Assembly: GCA_913049785.1 (NCBI GenBank)
Contig: CAJWXP010000008.1
Location: forward strand, 1-63,208
Length of the DNA: 63,208 nt
DNA from: an uncultured Dehalococcoidia bacterium
GTDB taxonomy: Bacteria; Chloroflexota; Dehalococcoidia; Lucifugimonadales; UBA1127
Direction of reading: 5' to 3'
How positions within the stretch are numbered: position 1 is the first letter of the stretch; every line of letters begins with the position of its first letter. A program made the position numbers and the translations under genes. This document shows positions 1 to 7,659 of this stretch, in pieces. The notes under the pieces are model-generated. The model made no database searches. It was not told the origin of the DNA and saw only the letters and a program-made list of their open reading frames with translations.

Positions 1-1
1 C

Positions 2-88
2 ATCCAGTTCACCATTGGGTTCATCGCTGGCTGGATGGCCAAAAATGGCTTTGACGGGATCGCGGATTGGCTGTTTAGCCTGTTATAG
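2..88 (+). CDS. C-terminal end of an unidentified ORF (partial)
   Basis: An open frame enters from the left edge and ends at the TAG at 86-88, giving 28 residues that finish IADWLFSLL. It is hydrophobic with an Ala-Gly-Trp patch, like the tail of a small membrane or phage-type protein, but I do not recognise a family. It overlaps the end of the convergent methyltransferase-like ORF by six bases, a packing more usual in phage or island DNA than in the rest of this window. It is too short for any functional call. Confidence 0.3.
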   Translation: MQFTIGFIAGWMAKNGFDGIADWLFSLL

Positions 89-1351
89 TAAGAGCCGATC
101 CCGAATAGCCGCTGCGATATGCGACATCATCACTGGCGGCACTGCGCGGCCGATCCGTTCGGCCTGTTGTCGATAGTTGCCTGTTAAAATGAAATCATCA
201 GGGAACGACGCTAGACGGCGTAGCTCCGCGATTGTGAACTTGCGCGGTTCGAGCGGATGACAGACCGCTGCCGCACCTACATCCGCAGTTGCCGTTAGAG
301 TTGGGCTTGGCCCATTTAGTCGGGGCTTGATTAGATTAAATCGATCAACCGCAGCTTCGCCTGGGCGTATGCGGTGCCACCAGTTGCCGATCTTATATTT
401 CGCAAGATCGACCTCCTTTAGTTGGGCATCGCTGTTTTTGACATCCGCTATCGCTTCCAGGGCCGAATAGAAGTAGGGCAGCGGCCTCGGATGCACCGGA
501 TCGAGTTTCAGGTCGTTGCGTGTGCCAACGAAGATCAGACGCTGGCGCATTTGCGGAACACCTAGCCATTGGGAGCTTAGAAGTTTAGCCGATACGCGGT
601 ATCCGCAGGCCCGGAGCGCAATGTAGATTTCCTTGAAGTAACCCTTCGCGGTTCCTTTCACGAGGCCGGAGACATTCTCCGCAACGAAGGTCTTCGGCTG
701 GATGCCGTTTAGGACGCGGGCGAACTCGAAGAACAGGTCATCCGTTCGCTGGGCGGTATCGCTGTATTCTTTAGCCTGTCCCCAATATTTGTGCCGCTTG
801 CCAGCAGTCGAGAACGATGCACAGGGCGGCGAGCCGTCGAGCAGGTCGCGCGGGATATCGATGAACACAGGCCCCTTCTTGCCTGTCATAGCTGTGCGGA
901 AGGCGTGGCGGAACAGCTCCGGTATGCGGTCAGCCACGTTCACGGTGATGGCCTGCTTGGTGATAGGCCGGAAGAGCGAGAGGTGGTCAAGCTCCTGAAA
1001 GGCATCGCGGTAAACGACTTCCCGTGCAGGTGCGCCGGAAATGGCGATGACCGGTGAGTGTCCCGTGTACGCGGCGTAGATGCCGGATACCAGGTTGGTG
1101 GCGCCAGGGCCGTTGGTGACCAAACACACACCAGGCTTGCCCGACGAGCGAGCGTAGCCGTCTGCCATGAAGGCCGCGCCCTGTTCGTGCCTGACGCTGA
1201 TGAATTTGATGTCGGGCGCATCGTACAGGGCGTCCAGTATCTCCAAAAAGGTCCCGCCCACGATGCCGAAGACGTACTCCACGCCCTCCGCTCGGAGCGC
1301 CTCTACTACCGCCTGGCCCGGTGTTCGCTGTGCCATACCGCCACCATCCAT
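83..1351 (-). CDS. Chimeric ORF: ThDP-enzyme N-domain joined to DNA C5-cytosine methyltransferase C-terminal part
   Basis: Residues 1-168 are the N-terminal pyrimidine-binding domain of an acetolactate-synthase-like thiamine diphosphate enzyme: EYVFGIVGG, the RHEQGA motif with the catalytic Glu near 56, and GPGATN. From residue 169 the protein becomes a cytosine-C5 DNA methyltransferase: GSPPC motif IV with the nucleophile Cys177, ENV motif VI at 225-227, QxRxR motif VIII near 267-271, and a motif IX/X-like end (ERIGRAVPPVMM). The methyltransferase motif I (FxGxG, AdoMet binding) and the central and C-terminal domains of the ThDP enzyme are both absent, so neither activity should survive. The join falls at about 836-850, where both families could read D-L-L-D. 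This suggests recombination or mis-assembly through short homology. Start ATG at 1349-1351; a second in-frame ATG lies at residue 6. Confidence 0.75.
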   Translation of the reverse strand: MDGGGMAQRTPGQAVVEALRAEGVEYVFGIVGGTFLEILDALYDAPDIKFISVRHEQGAAFMADGYARSSGKPGVCLVTNGPGATNLVSGIYAAYTGHSPVIAISGAPAREVVYRDAFQELDHLSLFRPITKQAITVNVADRIPELFRHAFRTAMTGKKGPVFIDIPRDLLDGSPPCASFSTAGKRHKYWGQAKEYSDTAQRTDDLFFEFARVLNGIQPKTFVAENVSGLVKGTAKGYFKEIYIALRACGYRVSAKLLSSQWLGVPQMRQRLIFVGTRNDLKLDPVHPRPLPYFYSALEAIADVKNSDAQLKEVDLAKYKIGNWWHRIRPGEAAVDRFNLIKPRLNGPSPTLTATADVGAAAVCHPLEPRKFTIAELRRLASFPDDFILTGNYRQQAERIGRAVPPVMMSHIAAAIRDRLLL

Positions 1352-1493
1352 ACTCTATTTAGCTTGACCGCCAGGGTAATGCTCTGTACCCAAATTCTCT
1401 AACGGCTACCGATGGTAGTTGACCATATGTAATACGTCTATCCTTGACGGCCTCTCTAGCTGTCCTATACTATCTGGCCGCAACACCCAAAGG

Positions 1494-1525
1494 CCAGCCC
1501 TTGACCCATCTGACCTGACGGGCAC
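1494..1525 (+). repeat. GGTTACC stem-loop element, partial copy 1
   Basis: Contains AGCCCTTGACCCATCTG followed by ACCTGACGGG, matching the spacer and core of the dispersed family. The stem-loop is degraded and the terminal TTACC is missing. It lies 50 bases upstream of the DMT transporter start, not behind a stop codon. Confidence 0.5.
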
Positions 1526-1574
1526 AGCTATGGCCTAATACGGCAGGAAAACACCCAACCAGGGAGGTAAACAC

Positions 1575-2612
1575 GTGCTAGGCGGCATTTTCTCAGTACT
1601 CTCAGCAATGTCATTCGCGCTGGGAGGCACCATGACCCGGCGAGGAATGATGCGAGCGTCGGCTTCCTTCGGCCTGTACGTGACGGTCATCCTGGGTGTG
1701 CCCCTCTTCGCCGTGGCAGCCCTGGCTACGGGCCAGATATTCGACGCCGGCGAGATAACGTCAAACGGCTACGTGCTGCTGGCAGGGGCTGGCATCCTGC
1801 ACTTCCTGGTGGGTAGATACTGCGGATTCCGAGCGGTGGGAGCCATCGGTGCGAACCGCAACCAGCCCCTTCTCACCACGTCTATCCTGTACAGCGTTAT
1901 CTTGGCCATCATCGTCCTCGACGAGAGTATTACGTGGGCGATGTTTGGCGGCATGGCGTTGGTGGTGGTGGGCCCGATGCTGATGATCGAGCGGGCGCGC
2001 AAGTCTGGGGACGCAGTTGAGGCTGCGGGAGGCCCAACCACGTCTCAGGACAAACCAAGCGGTCTACCTGCGGCAGGGCTCCCCTCCGACCCTTCATCTA
2101 CGCTTATATCTGGGGACGCCGCTGCGGCGGCGACCGCAACAAAGCCCGACTCCAAACCCGACATGCCCCCCTTGAAGCTGGCGGAGGGCTACTTCTTCGG
2201 GCTGGCCGCAGCGGCCATCTACGGCAACACCCCCATCATGGTTCGAGCGGCGTTGCAGGACTCGGAGCTTGGCATCATGGGCGGCCTGGCATCGTACATC
2301 GCAGCAGCGGCGGTGCTCATGGTGACGCTGCTGGTACCGGGAAAGCTGATGAAGGTGGCTGCGGAGCGCAAGACGGCGGGGCCGTGGTTCTACGCCAACA
2401 CGGTGGCCAGCTTCTTTGCGCAGATGTTCCGGTACATGGCATTGGGCATCGCGCCGGTGACCATCGTTGCGCCCCTGGCCCGCACGCTGGCGCTGTTCAC
2501 GCTGGCTTTCTCGTTCCTCATCAACCGGAAGCTGGAGTACTTTGGCGCGCGGGTGATCATCGGCATCCTGCTGTCGGTGGTAGGCTCTGTGATCCTAGTG
2601 CTTCAGGCCTGA
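1575..2612 (+). CDS. EamA/DMT-superfamily membrane transporter
   Basis: An inner-membrane protein of 345 residues with about ten hydrophobic helices arranged as two EamA-type halves, the usual plan for drug/metabolite transporters that export small metabolites. The start is GTG at 1575 with AGGGAGGT ending 6 bases upstream. The halves are separated by an unusually long hydrophilic linker (about residues 138-192) rich in Ala, Pro, Ser and Thr, longer than the short cytoplasmic loop normally found there. The second half keeps the typical APLARTLALFTLAFSFL stretch and the last helix ends VVGSVILVLQA. The substrate cannot be told from sequence. The gene stands alone, and its stop codon runs straight into a dispersed stem-loop element. 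Confidence 0.85.
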   Translation: MLGGIFSVLSAMSFALGGTMTRRGMMRASASFGLYVTVILGVPLFAVAALATGQIFDAGEITSNGYVLLAGAGILHFLVGRYCGFRAVGAIGANRNQPLLTTSILYSVILAIIVLDESITWAMFGGMALVVVGPMLMIERARKSGDAVEAAGGPTTSQDKPSGLPAAGLPSDPSSTLISGDAAAAATATKPDSKPDMPPLKLAEGYFFGLAAAAIYGNTPIMVRAALQDSELGIMGGLASYIAAAAVLMVTLLVPGKLMKVAAERKTAGPWFYANTVASFFAQMFRYMALGIAPVTIVAPLARTLALFTLAFSFLINRKLEYFGARVIIGILLSVVGSVILVLQA

Positions 2613-2660
2613 CCAGGACTAGTCCTGGACCTATATTCCTGTGGTTACCAAAAGCGTCAG
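2613..2660 (+). repeat. GGTTACC stem-loop element, copy 2 (type copy)
   Basis: Begins at the base after the TGA of the DMT transporter. A perfect 16-base palindrome, CCAGGACTAGTCCTGG (2613-2628), is followed by ACCTATATTCCT and GTGGTTACCAAAAG, then CGTCAG. This is one of the two best-preserved copies of the family. Confidence 0.8.
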
Positions 2661-2735
2661 ATACGAGTTAGGACTGGGCAGCCCTGAGTTCGCCTGACCC
2701 GCAGGTCAATCTCAGACATATCCAGGAGGCTCATC

Positions 2736-3398
2736 ATGGCGGACGGTTTCATACCTCTCGAGTACACGGAGTACACCATCGCGGAGATGCAGCAGCGGGC
2801 GGCGTCGTTCTACGACGATGTGCGACGTCGTCGTACGGTGCGCGACTTCTCGGACAGGGCTGTGCCTCGCCAGGTCATCGAGCAATGCATCGCATCGGCA
2901 GGAACGGCGCCCAGCGGCGCCAACCAGCAGCCGTGGCACTTTGTGGCGGTGAGCGACGCATCGGTCAAGCATCGCATCAGGGAAGCGGCAGAGGCTGAGG
3001 AGCGGGCCTTCTACAGCGGAAAGGCATCTGAGGAGTGGCTATCAGCGCTGGAACCCCTGGGCACGGACGCGCAGAAGCCTTTCTTGGACACTGCTCCGTG
3101 GCTCATCGCGATATTCGGGGAATCGTACGGTGTGGCCGAGGATGGGAGCCAGGTGAAGCACTACTACGTGCAGGAGTCTGTGGGGATTGCGACGGGGATG
3201 CTGATCACGGCGCTGCATCATGCGGGGCTGGCGGCGCTGACCCATACGCCAAGCCCGATGGGGTTCCTGAACACGGTCCTGGGCCGACCGTCAAACGAGC
3301 GACCCTTCCTGCTGCTGGTGGCTGGCTACCCGTCGGACGACGCACAGGTGCCGGACATCGCTCGCAAGCCGCTGGAAGGCATCAGCTCCTTCGTCTAA
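2736..3398 (+). CDS. Nitroreductase-family flavoprotein (iodotyrosine deiodinase-like)
   Basis: A 220-residue FMN-dependent nitroreductase fold. The FMN phosphate-binding [10 protein letters not shown] near residue 30 and [13 protein letters not shown] near 57-69 are diagnostic, and the C-terminal [19 protein letters not shown] is the second FMN-binding segment. The [13 protein letters not shown] region and the LGRP.NE motif resemble the iodotyrosine dehalogenase/BluB side of the superfamily more than the NfsA/NfsB nitroreductases. Reduction of a halogenated or nitro/quinone aromatic is therefore possible, but this is inference. Start ATG at 2736 with AGGAGG 8 bases upstream. A hairpin terminator follows. 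The neighbours (Rieske oxygenase, cyclase) fit an aromatic-compound setting. Confidence 0.88.
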   Translation: MADGFIPLEYTEYTIAEMQQRAASFYDDVRRRRTVRDFSDRAVPRQVIEQCIASAGTAPSGANQQPWHFVAVSDASVKHRIREAAEAEERAFYSGKASEEWLSALEPLGTDAQKPFLDTAPWLIAIFGESYGVAEDGSQVKHYYVQESVGIATGMLITALHHAGLAALTHTPSPMGFLNTVLGRPSNERPFLLLVAGYPSDDAQVPDIARKPLEGISSFV

Positions 3399-3473
3399 CC
3401 TACCGGGGACTGGCCTGAGGCTGCGGGGGGCCGGCAGAAGGTAGCCACTAGCCCACACATAAAAACGTAAGCA

Positions 3474-3500
3474 AAGAGGCCCTCACATGAGGGGCCTCTT
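3474..3500. terminator. Bidirectional intrinsic terminator
   Basis: AAGAGGCCCTCA pairs with TGAGGGGCCTCTT around a two-base loop with one bulged base, in the gap between the convergent nitroreductase and ligand-binding protein genes. T-rich sequence follows on the plus side and an A-run precedes it, so it can serve both directions. Confidence 0.7.
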
Positions 3501-3546
3501 GCTATGTGTTTACTAGGCCAGGGTTCGGCTTTCGTCTCCAATAAAC

Positions 3547-4629
3547 CTAACCGAAGATGGCGTCCTTGCTCTTCACATCGTCGGGGTACACGATCTCCAC
3601 GTTGCCGTTCTGCCACTGGGCCACCGGGAAGGGGCCGTTTATCACACCGTCCTCATCGAACCCATGCTTCCCCAGTATCGTATCGAACTGCATCTTGAGA
3701 ATCGCTTCCCGCAGCACCGTGTTGTCCAGGGAGCCGGTGGCGGTCACCGCCTGGGCCATGACCTCACCGCAGGCATATCCACCGGCAGAGTGGTACTCAG
3801 GCTCGTAGCCATAGGCGTTCTTGAACCGCTCAATGAAGCTCAATGAGCTGGGCCTGGGCACTGACGCCAGCCATGTGCATCGCATGAAGAGGCCGCTGGG
3901 CTGATCGCCACGCTGGGTGGGGTTATCGGACAGCCATATCTGCGATGGCGAGAAGCCCGCTGTCAGGGCCTTATCCATAGCACCATCGGCGTCAGGCTCC
4001 CGACCCTCCAGGTCCCAGAGCAGCACGTCCGGGTTTGACGCGTACGCCCTTGCCAGGAGGTCATCATAGTCCACGGGCGGCTTGCCGAGGCGTTCGTTGA
4101 ACACCAGGTCAAGGCCCATCTTCTTCGCATGGTACTCGACACCGAAGATATGACCGCCGCCTCGAGGCCTTACAGCGCCGATGACTGCAACCTTGGTGAT
4201 AGGCTTGGGGTTTACAGAACTCATCATGAACTCCAGGAAGCTCTGCATGTAGTCGCGATCCGCACCCCAGCACAGGAAGAGCCACTTCCGGCCCTTGCGG
4301 AACATGTCCGTCACGCTGCCGCTGCCCTCCAGCATCACCATCTTCCCTTCCTCAATCGTTGGGGCGGCAGGCTCGATCAACACGCTGTGGCAGGGGCCAA
4401 GCAACAGATCCACCTTGTCCTCGTTGATGAGCTGTTTGTAGTTTGCGGCACACCTGTCGCCATCGCCCTCATCATCGAGCCACACCAGCTTGAGCTGCCG
4501 ACCCAGCAGGCCGCCAGCGGCGTTCACATCGTCGATCCAGAGGTTATACGCGTGGGAATACTGTAGGAATGCGGAGTCTGCGTATCGACCGGTCTTGGGT
4601 AGGCTAACGCCAACGGTTATATCAGCCAT
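3547..4629 (-). CDS. Type I periplasmic-binding-fold protein (Leu/Ile/Val or urea-binding-like), no signal peptide
   Basis: A 360-residue Peripla_BP_6/LivJ-type ligand-binding protein: it opens ADITVGVSLPKTGRYADSA, then AYNLWIDDVNAAGGLLGR and LLGPCHSVLIEPAAP, the typical N-lobe order for amino-acid, amide or urea binders. I chose the ATG at 4627-4629 because AGGAGGAG lies just upstream; an earlier ATG at 4653 has no ribosome site. Neither start gives a signal peptide or lipobox, which is odd for an exported binding protein. No LivHMGF permease or ATPase genes are nearby. It may act as a cytoplasmic ligand sensor in the manner of AmiC, or the export signal may have been lost. The ligand is unknown; the adjacent cyclase suggests a small acid or amide. 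Confidence 0.8.
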   Translation of the reverse strand: MADITVGVSLPKTGRYADSAFLQYSHAYNLWIDDVNAAGGLLGRQLKLVWLDDEGDGDRCAANYKQLINEDKVDLLLGPCHSVLIEPAAPTIEEGKMVMLEGSGSVTDMFRKGRKWLFLCWGADRDYMQSFLEFMMSSVNPKPITKVAVIGAVRPRGGGHIFGVEYHAKKMGLDLVFNERLGKPPVDYDDLLARAYASNPDVLLWDLEGREPDADGAMDKALTAGFSPSQIWLSDNPTQRGDQPSGLFMRCTWLASVPRPSSLSFIERFKNAYGYEPEYHSAGGYACGEVMAQAVTATGSLDNTVLREAILKMQFDTILGKHGFDEDGVINGPFPVAQWQNGNVEIVYPDDVKSKDAIFG

Positions 4630-4701
4630 GTTCTCCTCCTGTGGGCAATTCATTAGTTTGGCGATTATATGCTTGCTCTGCTTGAACGTGAAGTATCGCG
4701 A

Positions 4702-5652
4702 TTAAAACACTGCGATCGGGTTTACCGGCGAGCCTGTGGCACCCTCTATGCGAAGAGGGTTGATGGTTATCATGAACTTCCACCTGCCACGTTGGGCACA
4801 CGCCTCTGCCAGCCCTTCCAGGTCGGCGTTATCGAGTATCCACAGCCCCATTGCCACGATGCCCACCTGGTGCGTTGGGTTTGCCAGCTTATCGAAACCA
4901 GGGTGCACCAGGCTGTTGCCCGTGTCCGAGCCGAGTACCGCTATCGAACGCTCCTGGTAGAAAGGAAGGCAGTCAGCATGGGTGCCAGTGCCACCTTCGG
5001 TCGTGATGTTCCATGCGCCAAGCTCGGCACGGCGTCGAAGTTGGCCTGTACGCACAAGCAGCACATCGCCGGGTTCGACGTGGACCCCCTGGGCCGCTTC
5101 AGCCGCTTCAAGATCTTCTCGTAGCACGCCATCGCCGGGCTCCAACCAGTCCACGCCACGCAATCGAGGGATATCCAGCAGCACGCCTCTCGCCAGGATG
5201 CCGCCCTGGATCACCTCAACGGACTCCTTGGTTGCGCCATAGCGGGTGGACACCAGGCTTGATGGCCTGCCGTTATACATCTGGCCGTTGAAGAAGAAGT
5301 GGGAGAGGCTATCGATGTGGGTGACAGTGTGCCCATGGAACTGCACGCCAAAGAAGTCGGTTGCGGTCTGCGAGGCTCGCGGTGGCCCTACCTTCTCGTC
5401 GTGAGCGTAGCCTTCGCCGGATTCCACCATGTAGTGCAGGGGCTGCGCCGTCACGTCTGGCCCTGTGGCGTTGCTAAGCGTCCGTGAGCAGGTGACTGTG
5501 ACGCCCTCTGAAGCCAGGCCAGCAGCGCGAAGGCGGGTCTGGGGTGTGATGTGGTTGATGGTGCCAAGCTCGTCCTCGTCCCCCCAGCGACCCCAGTTGC
5601 TGAGCGAGGTGAAATACTCCAATACGTCTTCTTGTGTAGGCAGGTTCGCCAT
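4702..5652 (-). CDS. Cyclase-family metal-dependent hydrolase (kynurenine formamidase-like)
   Basis: A cyclase-family protein (PF04199) of 316 residues. The metal-binding signature appears as HGHTVTHIDSLSHFFFNG, the counterpart of the HxGTHxDxxxH motif of bacterial KynB-type formamidases, followed by the usual GVLLDIPR and EPGDVLLVRTG segments and HPGFDKLA near the end. Members hydrolyse amides or lactone/cyclic bonds with Zn or Mn. The ATG at 5650-5652 was chosen because CAGGAGG lies 6 bases upstream; the open frame extends further but without a ribosome site. It is transcribed towards the ligand-binding protein gene 72 bases downstream and could share its transcript. The substrate is unknown. 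Confidence 0.85.
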   Translation of the reverse strand: MANLPTQEDVLEYFTSLSNWGRWGDEDELGTINHITPQTRLRAAGLASEGVTVTCSRTLSNATGPDVTAQPLHYMVESGEGYAHDEKVGPPRASQTATDFFGVQFHGHTVTHIDSLSHFFFNGQMYNGRPSSLVSTRYGATKESVEVIQGGILARGVLLDIPRLRGVDWLEPGDGVLREDLEAAEAAQGVHVEPGDVLLVRTGQLRRRAELGAWNITTEGGTGTHADCLPFYQERSIAVLGSDTGNSLVHPGFDKLANPTHQVGIVAMGLWILDNADLEGLAEACAQRGRWKFMITINPLRIEGATGSPVNPIAVF

Positions 5653-5660
5653 AGCGCCTC

Positions 5661-5710
5661 CTGGCCCCGATGAATCAGGGCACCTATATTCCCTGACGGT
5701 TACCAAAAGG
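5661..5710 (+). repeat. GGTTACC stem-loop element, copy 3
   Basis: CACCTATATTCC followed by CTGACGGTTACCAAAAGG matches copy 2 almost base for base from the spacer onward. The stem is reduced to GCCC...GGGC with a ten-base loop. This copy lies immediately upstream of the cyclase start, on the opposite strand, so it is one of the few not attached to a stop codon. Confidence 0.75.
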
Positions 5711-5800
5711 AGCATCATAGGGCACTGTACCCGCAAGAGCTAGCCCCTCTACTCCAGCTTGAAGGCGCTCAGGATACCCTTGGAGCAACGCTACAGCAAG

Positions 5801-5834
5801 AAGGAGCCCCCTGCTCATTGAACAAGGGGCTCCT
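5801..5834 (-). terminator. Hairpin terminator after the 59-residue gene
   Basis: AAGGAGCCCC and GGGGCTCCT form a nine-pair stem with a 15-base loop, 28 bases beyond the stop of the small gene. Read on the minus strand it is followed by a moderately T-rich stretch. It separates the Rieske/small-protein unit from the cyclase unit. Confidence 0.6.
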
Positions 5835-5861
5835 CAACCTTCCGGTCTTAGGGATCCGGGG

Positions 5862-6041
5862 TTATGTCTTTACGCCGACCTTCACGCCAGCCTCAATGTA
5901 TGCCTCGCCGATGTTTGCGCACGTCTCAATGTTTCCGTCGAAACGTACCTGGTACTCGATGAGGCGACCGTCGGCCCAGACCTCTATGATCTCCGCCTTG
6001 CCCTTCGGACCTTCGATTACTGCGACTTGTTCATCAGCCAT
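5862..6041 (-). CDS. Small conserved-looking protein of 59 residues
   Basis: Starts MADEQVAVIEGPKGKAEIIE with AGGAGAAC upstream of the ATG at 6039-6041, so it has its own ribosome site. It is acidic, has no membrane segment or cysteine pair (a single Cys), and reads like a compact beta-rich fold with repeated Val/Ile-Glu strands. It lies 92 bases downstream of the Rieske oxygenase on the same strand and is followed by a hairpin, so the two probably form one transcript. I do not recognise a family. An accessory role for the oxygenase is only a guess from position. Confidence 0.65.
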   Translation of the reverse strand: MADEQVAVIEGPKGKAEIIEVWADGRLIEYQVRFDGNIETCANIGEAYIEAGVKVGVKT

Positions 6042-6133
6042 CGTTCGTTCTCCTGTACGGGAACGTCTGAGAAAAACCAATTTTCAGTCTCAGACTGCTC
6101 CCCAATGTACCCCCCCCGGATCCGGTAACGCTT

Positions 6134-7492
6134 TTAGACCGCCACTGAACCGGCTATGTTCTTCTTCAGAGCCATAGCCTTGGCTTCAGCCACAGCCTCG
6201 TCGATAGTGCCCTCTGTCTTGATGGCCCTTCCGCTGTGGTAGGCGTACGCCTCAGGCCGCCACGGTTCTTCGGGTTCGGTTCCCTCCGCCATGTTCCTTA
6301 CGACCTTCAACAGACGTCTTCGCACCGCGATGATCATAAAGTCGGAGCTTGTCAGGTGCTCCTGGGTACGGTCGGCGAGAGAGCCCCACTGGTCCTCCAT
6401 CATCGAAATGTCCTGCAGTGGGAAGCAACTCAGGCCCGAGTAGTTGAAATACTTCTGCATGTTGCGATCGATCTGGTAGTGGTTGTGGACGTTTTTCACC
6501 GGCTGGAAGGTACCTGGGATCATCTCCGGGAAATACCAGCCATCGGTCTTATAAGTCTCAATCTCGCTCTTGGGGATGGGCTCGTAGCTCCAGCGCATCC
6601 GGTAGAACATCAAACGATGGTTGTCAATTGGGACCCGTATGTTAGTGGAGTAGGTGTTGGGTCCGGCCGTTGTCCCGGCCACGGGGAAGATGGGCAGCAT
6701 CCAGGGAGAGACGCTGGCGAACTTGGTGCCGTCTGCCCGCTCGCCCCCCCGGACAAAGAGAAGACCAGAATCAGAGTTTTCAACCCGGCCCCAATTCTCT
6801 TTGTCAGTCTCCGTCTGTCGTCGGGGCCCCACCGCCTTAGGGAAGGGCTCATTTTCCGGGGTTGGTCGGTTGCGATTTTGCGCCTGGATATTATTGTTGA
6901 ACTGGGGAACCTGGGGTCCGCCGTCCAGTACGGTGTGCAGGAAAGGCCCATGACCGGGGTCGTAGTCGCCCTCCATCGCCTGCAGATAGTTGCACTCCAT
7001 AATGAACTTGTTCACGTAGCGGTGGTCCTCAGGCATGTTGCACCACTCAAACTCTGGGAAGGGCGGCTTGCTTTCTGCTGGTCCCATGTAGGTCCAGATG
7101 AGGCTGCCAGCCTCTACGCACGGATAGGCTTTGATGTGTATCTTTTCCTTAAAAGCGTCACCCTCAGGCGCGTTGGGAATGTCTACGCAGTTGCCGTCCA
7201 CGTCAAACTTCCACCCGTGGTAGACGCAACGGATGCCGCACTCTTCGTTCCGACCGAAGAACAGGCTAGCACCACGATGAGGACAATACTTGTCCATCAG
7301 TCCGACTTTTCCATCGGTGTCACGAAACGCGACGAGGGACTCCCCTAACAGCGTGACTTCCAACGGTGCGCAATCAGGGCCTGACAGCTCACTCGCCAGC
7401 AGCGCCGGAATCCAGAACCGACGGAACACCTCGCCCATTGGCGAGCCCTTCTCCACGTTTGTCAGCAGTTCGTTATCTTCCTTTGTCAGCAT
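6134..7492 (-). CDS. Rieske [2Fe-2S] ring-hydroxylating oxygenase, large subunit
   Basis: 452 residues, the size of a phthalate-dioxygenase-type alpha subunit. The Rieske cluster ligands are CPHRG and CVYHGW in the N-terminal third. The mononuclear iron signature DPGHGPFLH follows the bridging-Asp region near residue 180. Such enzymes insert oxygen into aromatic or other unsaturated substrates using electrons from a reductase, which is not encoded nearby. The first 150 residues closely parallel the second Rieske protein at 20030-21316 (FFGRNEECG and VYHGWKFD are shared), so the two are paralogues. No beta subunit is present, as expected for the phthalate-type family. Start ATG at 7490-7492, with a GGAGGT sequence upstream. 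Confidence 0.92.
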   Translation of the reverse strand: MLTKEDNELLTNVEKGSPMGEVFRRFWIPALLASELSGPDCAPLEVTLLGESLVAFRDTDGKVGLMDKYCPHRGASLFFGRNEECGIRCVYHGWKFDVDGNCVDIPNAPEGDAFKEKIHIKAYPCVEAGSLIWTYMGPAESKPPFPEFEWCNMPEDHRYVNKFIMECNYLQAMEGDYDPGHGPFLHTVLDGGPQVPQFNNNIQAQNRNRPTPENEPFPKAVGPRRQTETDKENWGRVENSDSGLLFVRGGERADGTKFASVSPWMLPIFPVAGTTAGPNTYSTNIRVPIDNHRLMFYRMRWSYEPIPKSEIETYKTDGWYFPEMIPGTFQPVKNVHNHYQIDRNMQKYFNYSGLSCFPLQDISMMEDQWGSLADRTQEHLTSSDFMIIAVRRRLLKVVRNMAEGTEPEEPWRPEAYAYHSGRAIKTEGTIDEAVAEAKAMALKKNIAGSVAV

Positions 7493-7586
7493 TACTCGCT
7501 ACCTCCCCACAGTCTGCTAATTTAGCCCAAATATGAGTTTATCCTATACACCGCTTTAGTTTGTGTCAATGAATACACACCAAAAG

Positions 7587-7633
7587 AAGGAGGACGCTGA
7601 CACCCCGTTCGGGGATGGACAACGCCCTCCTTT
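7587..7633 (-). terminator. Terminator of the heat-shock operon
   Basis: A long hairpin with AAGGAGG/CCTCCTT at the base and CCCCG-TT-CGGGG at the tip, interrupted by internal mismatches. On the minus strand it is followed by CTTTTG. It lies 27 bases after the clpC stop. Confidence 0.65.
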
Positions 7634-7659
7634 CTAGTCGATCCTGTTGTTAAATCTGC

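Noticed and set aside
83-840. Functional DNA methyltransferase of a restriction-modification system
   Set aside because: The AdoMet-binding motif I is absent and no restriction endonuclease gene is nearby.
6236-7348. Long plus-strand open frame opposite the Rieske gene
   Set aside because: It is the antisense of a clear Rieske oxygenase, with no ribosome site and no recognisable domains. Similar long antisense frames opposite ccmF, clpC and the nucleotidyltransferase were rejected for the same reason.
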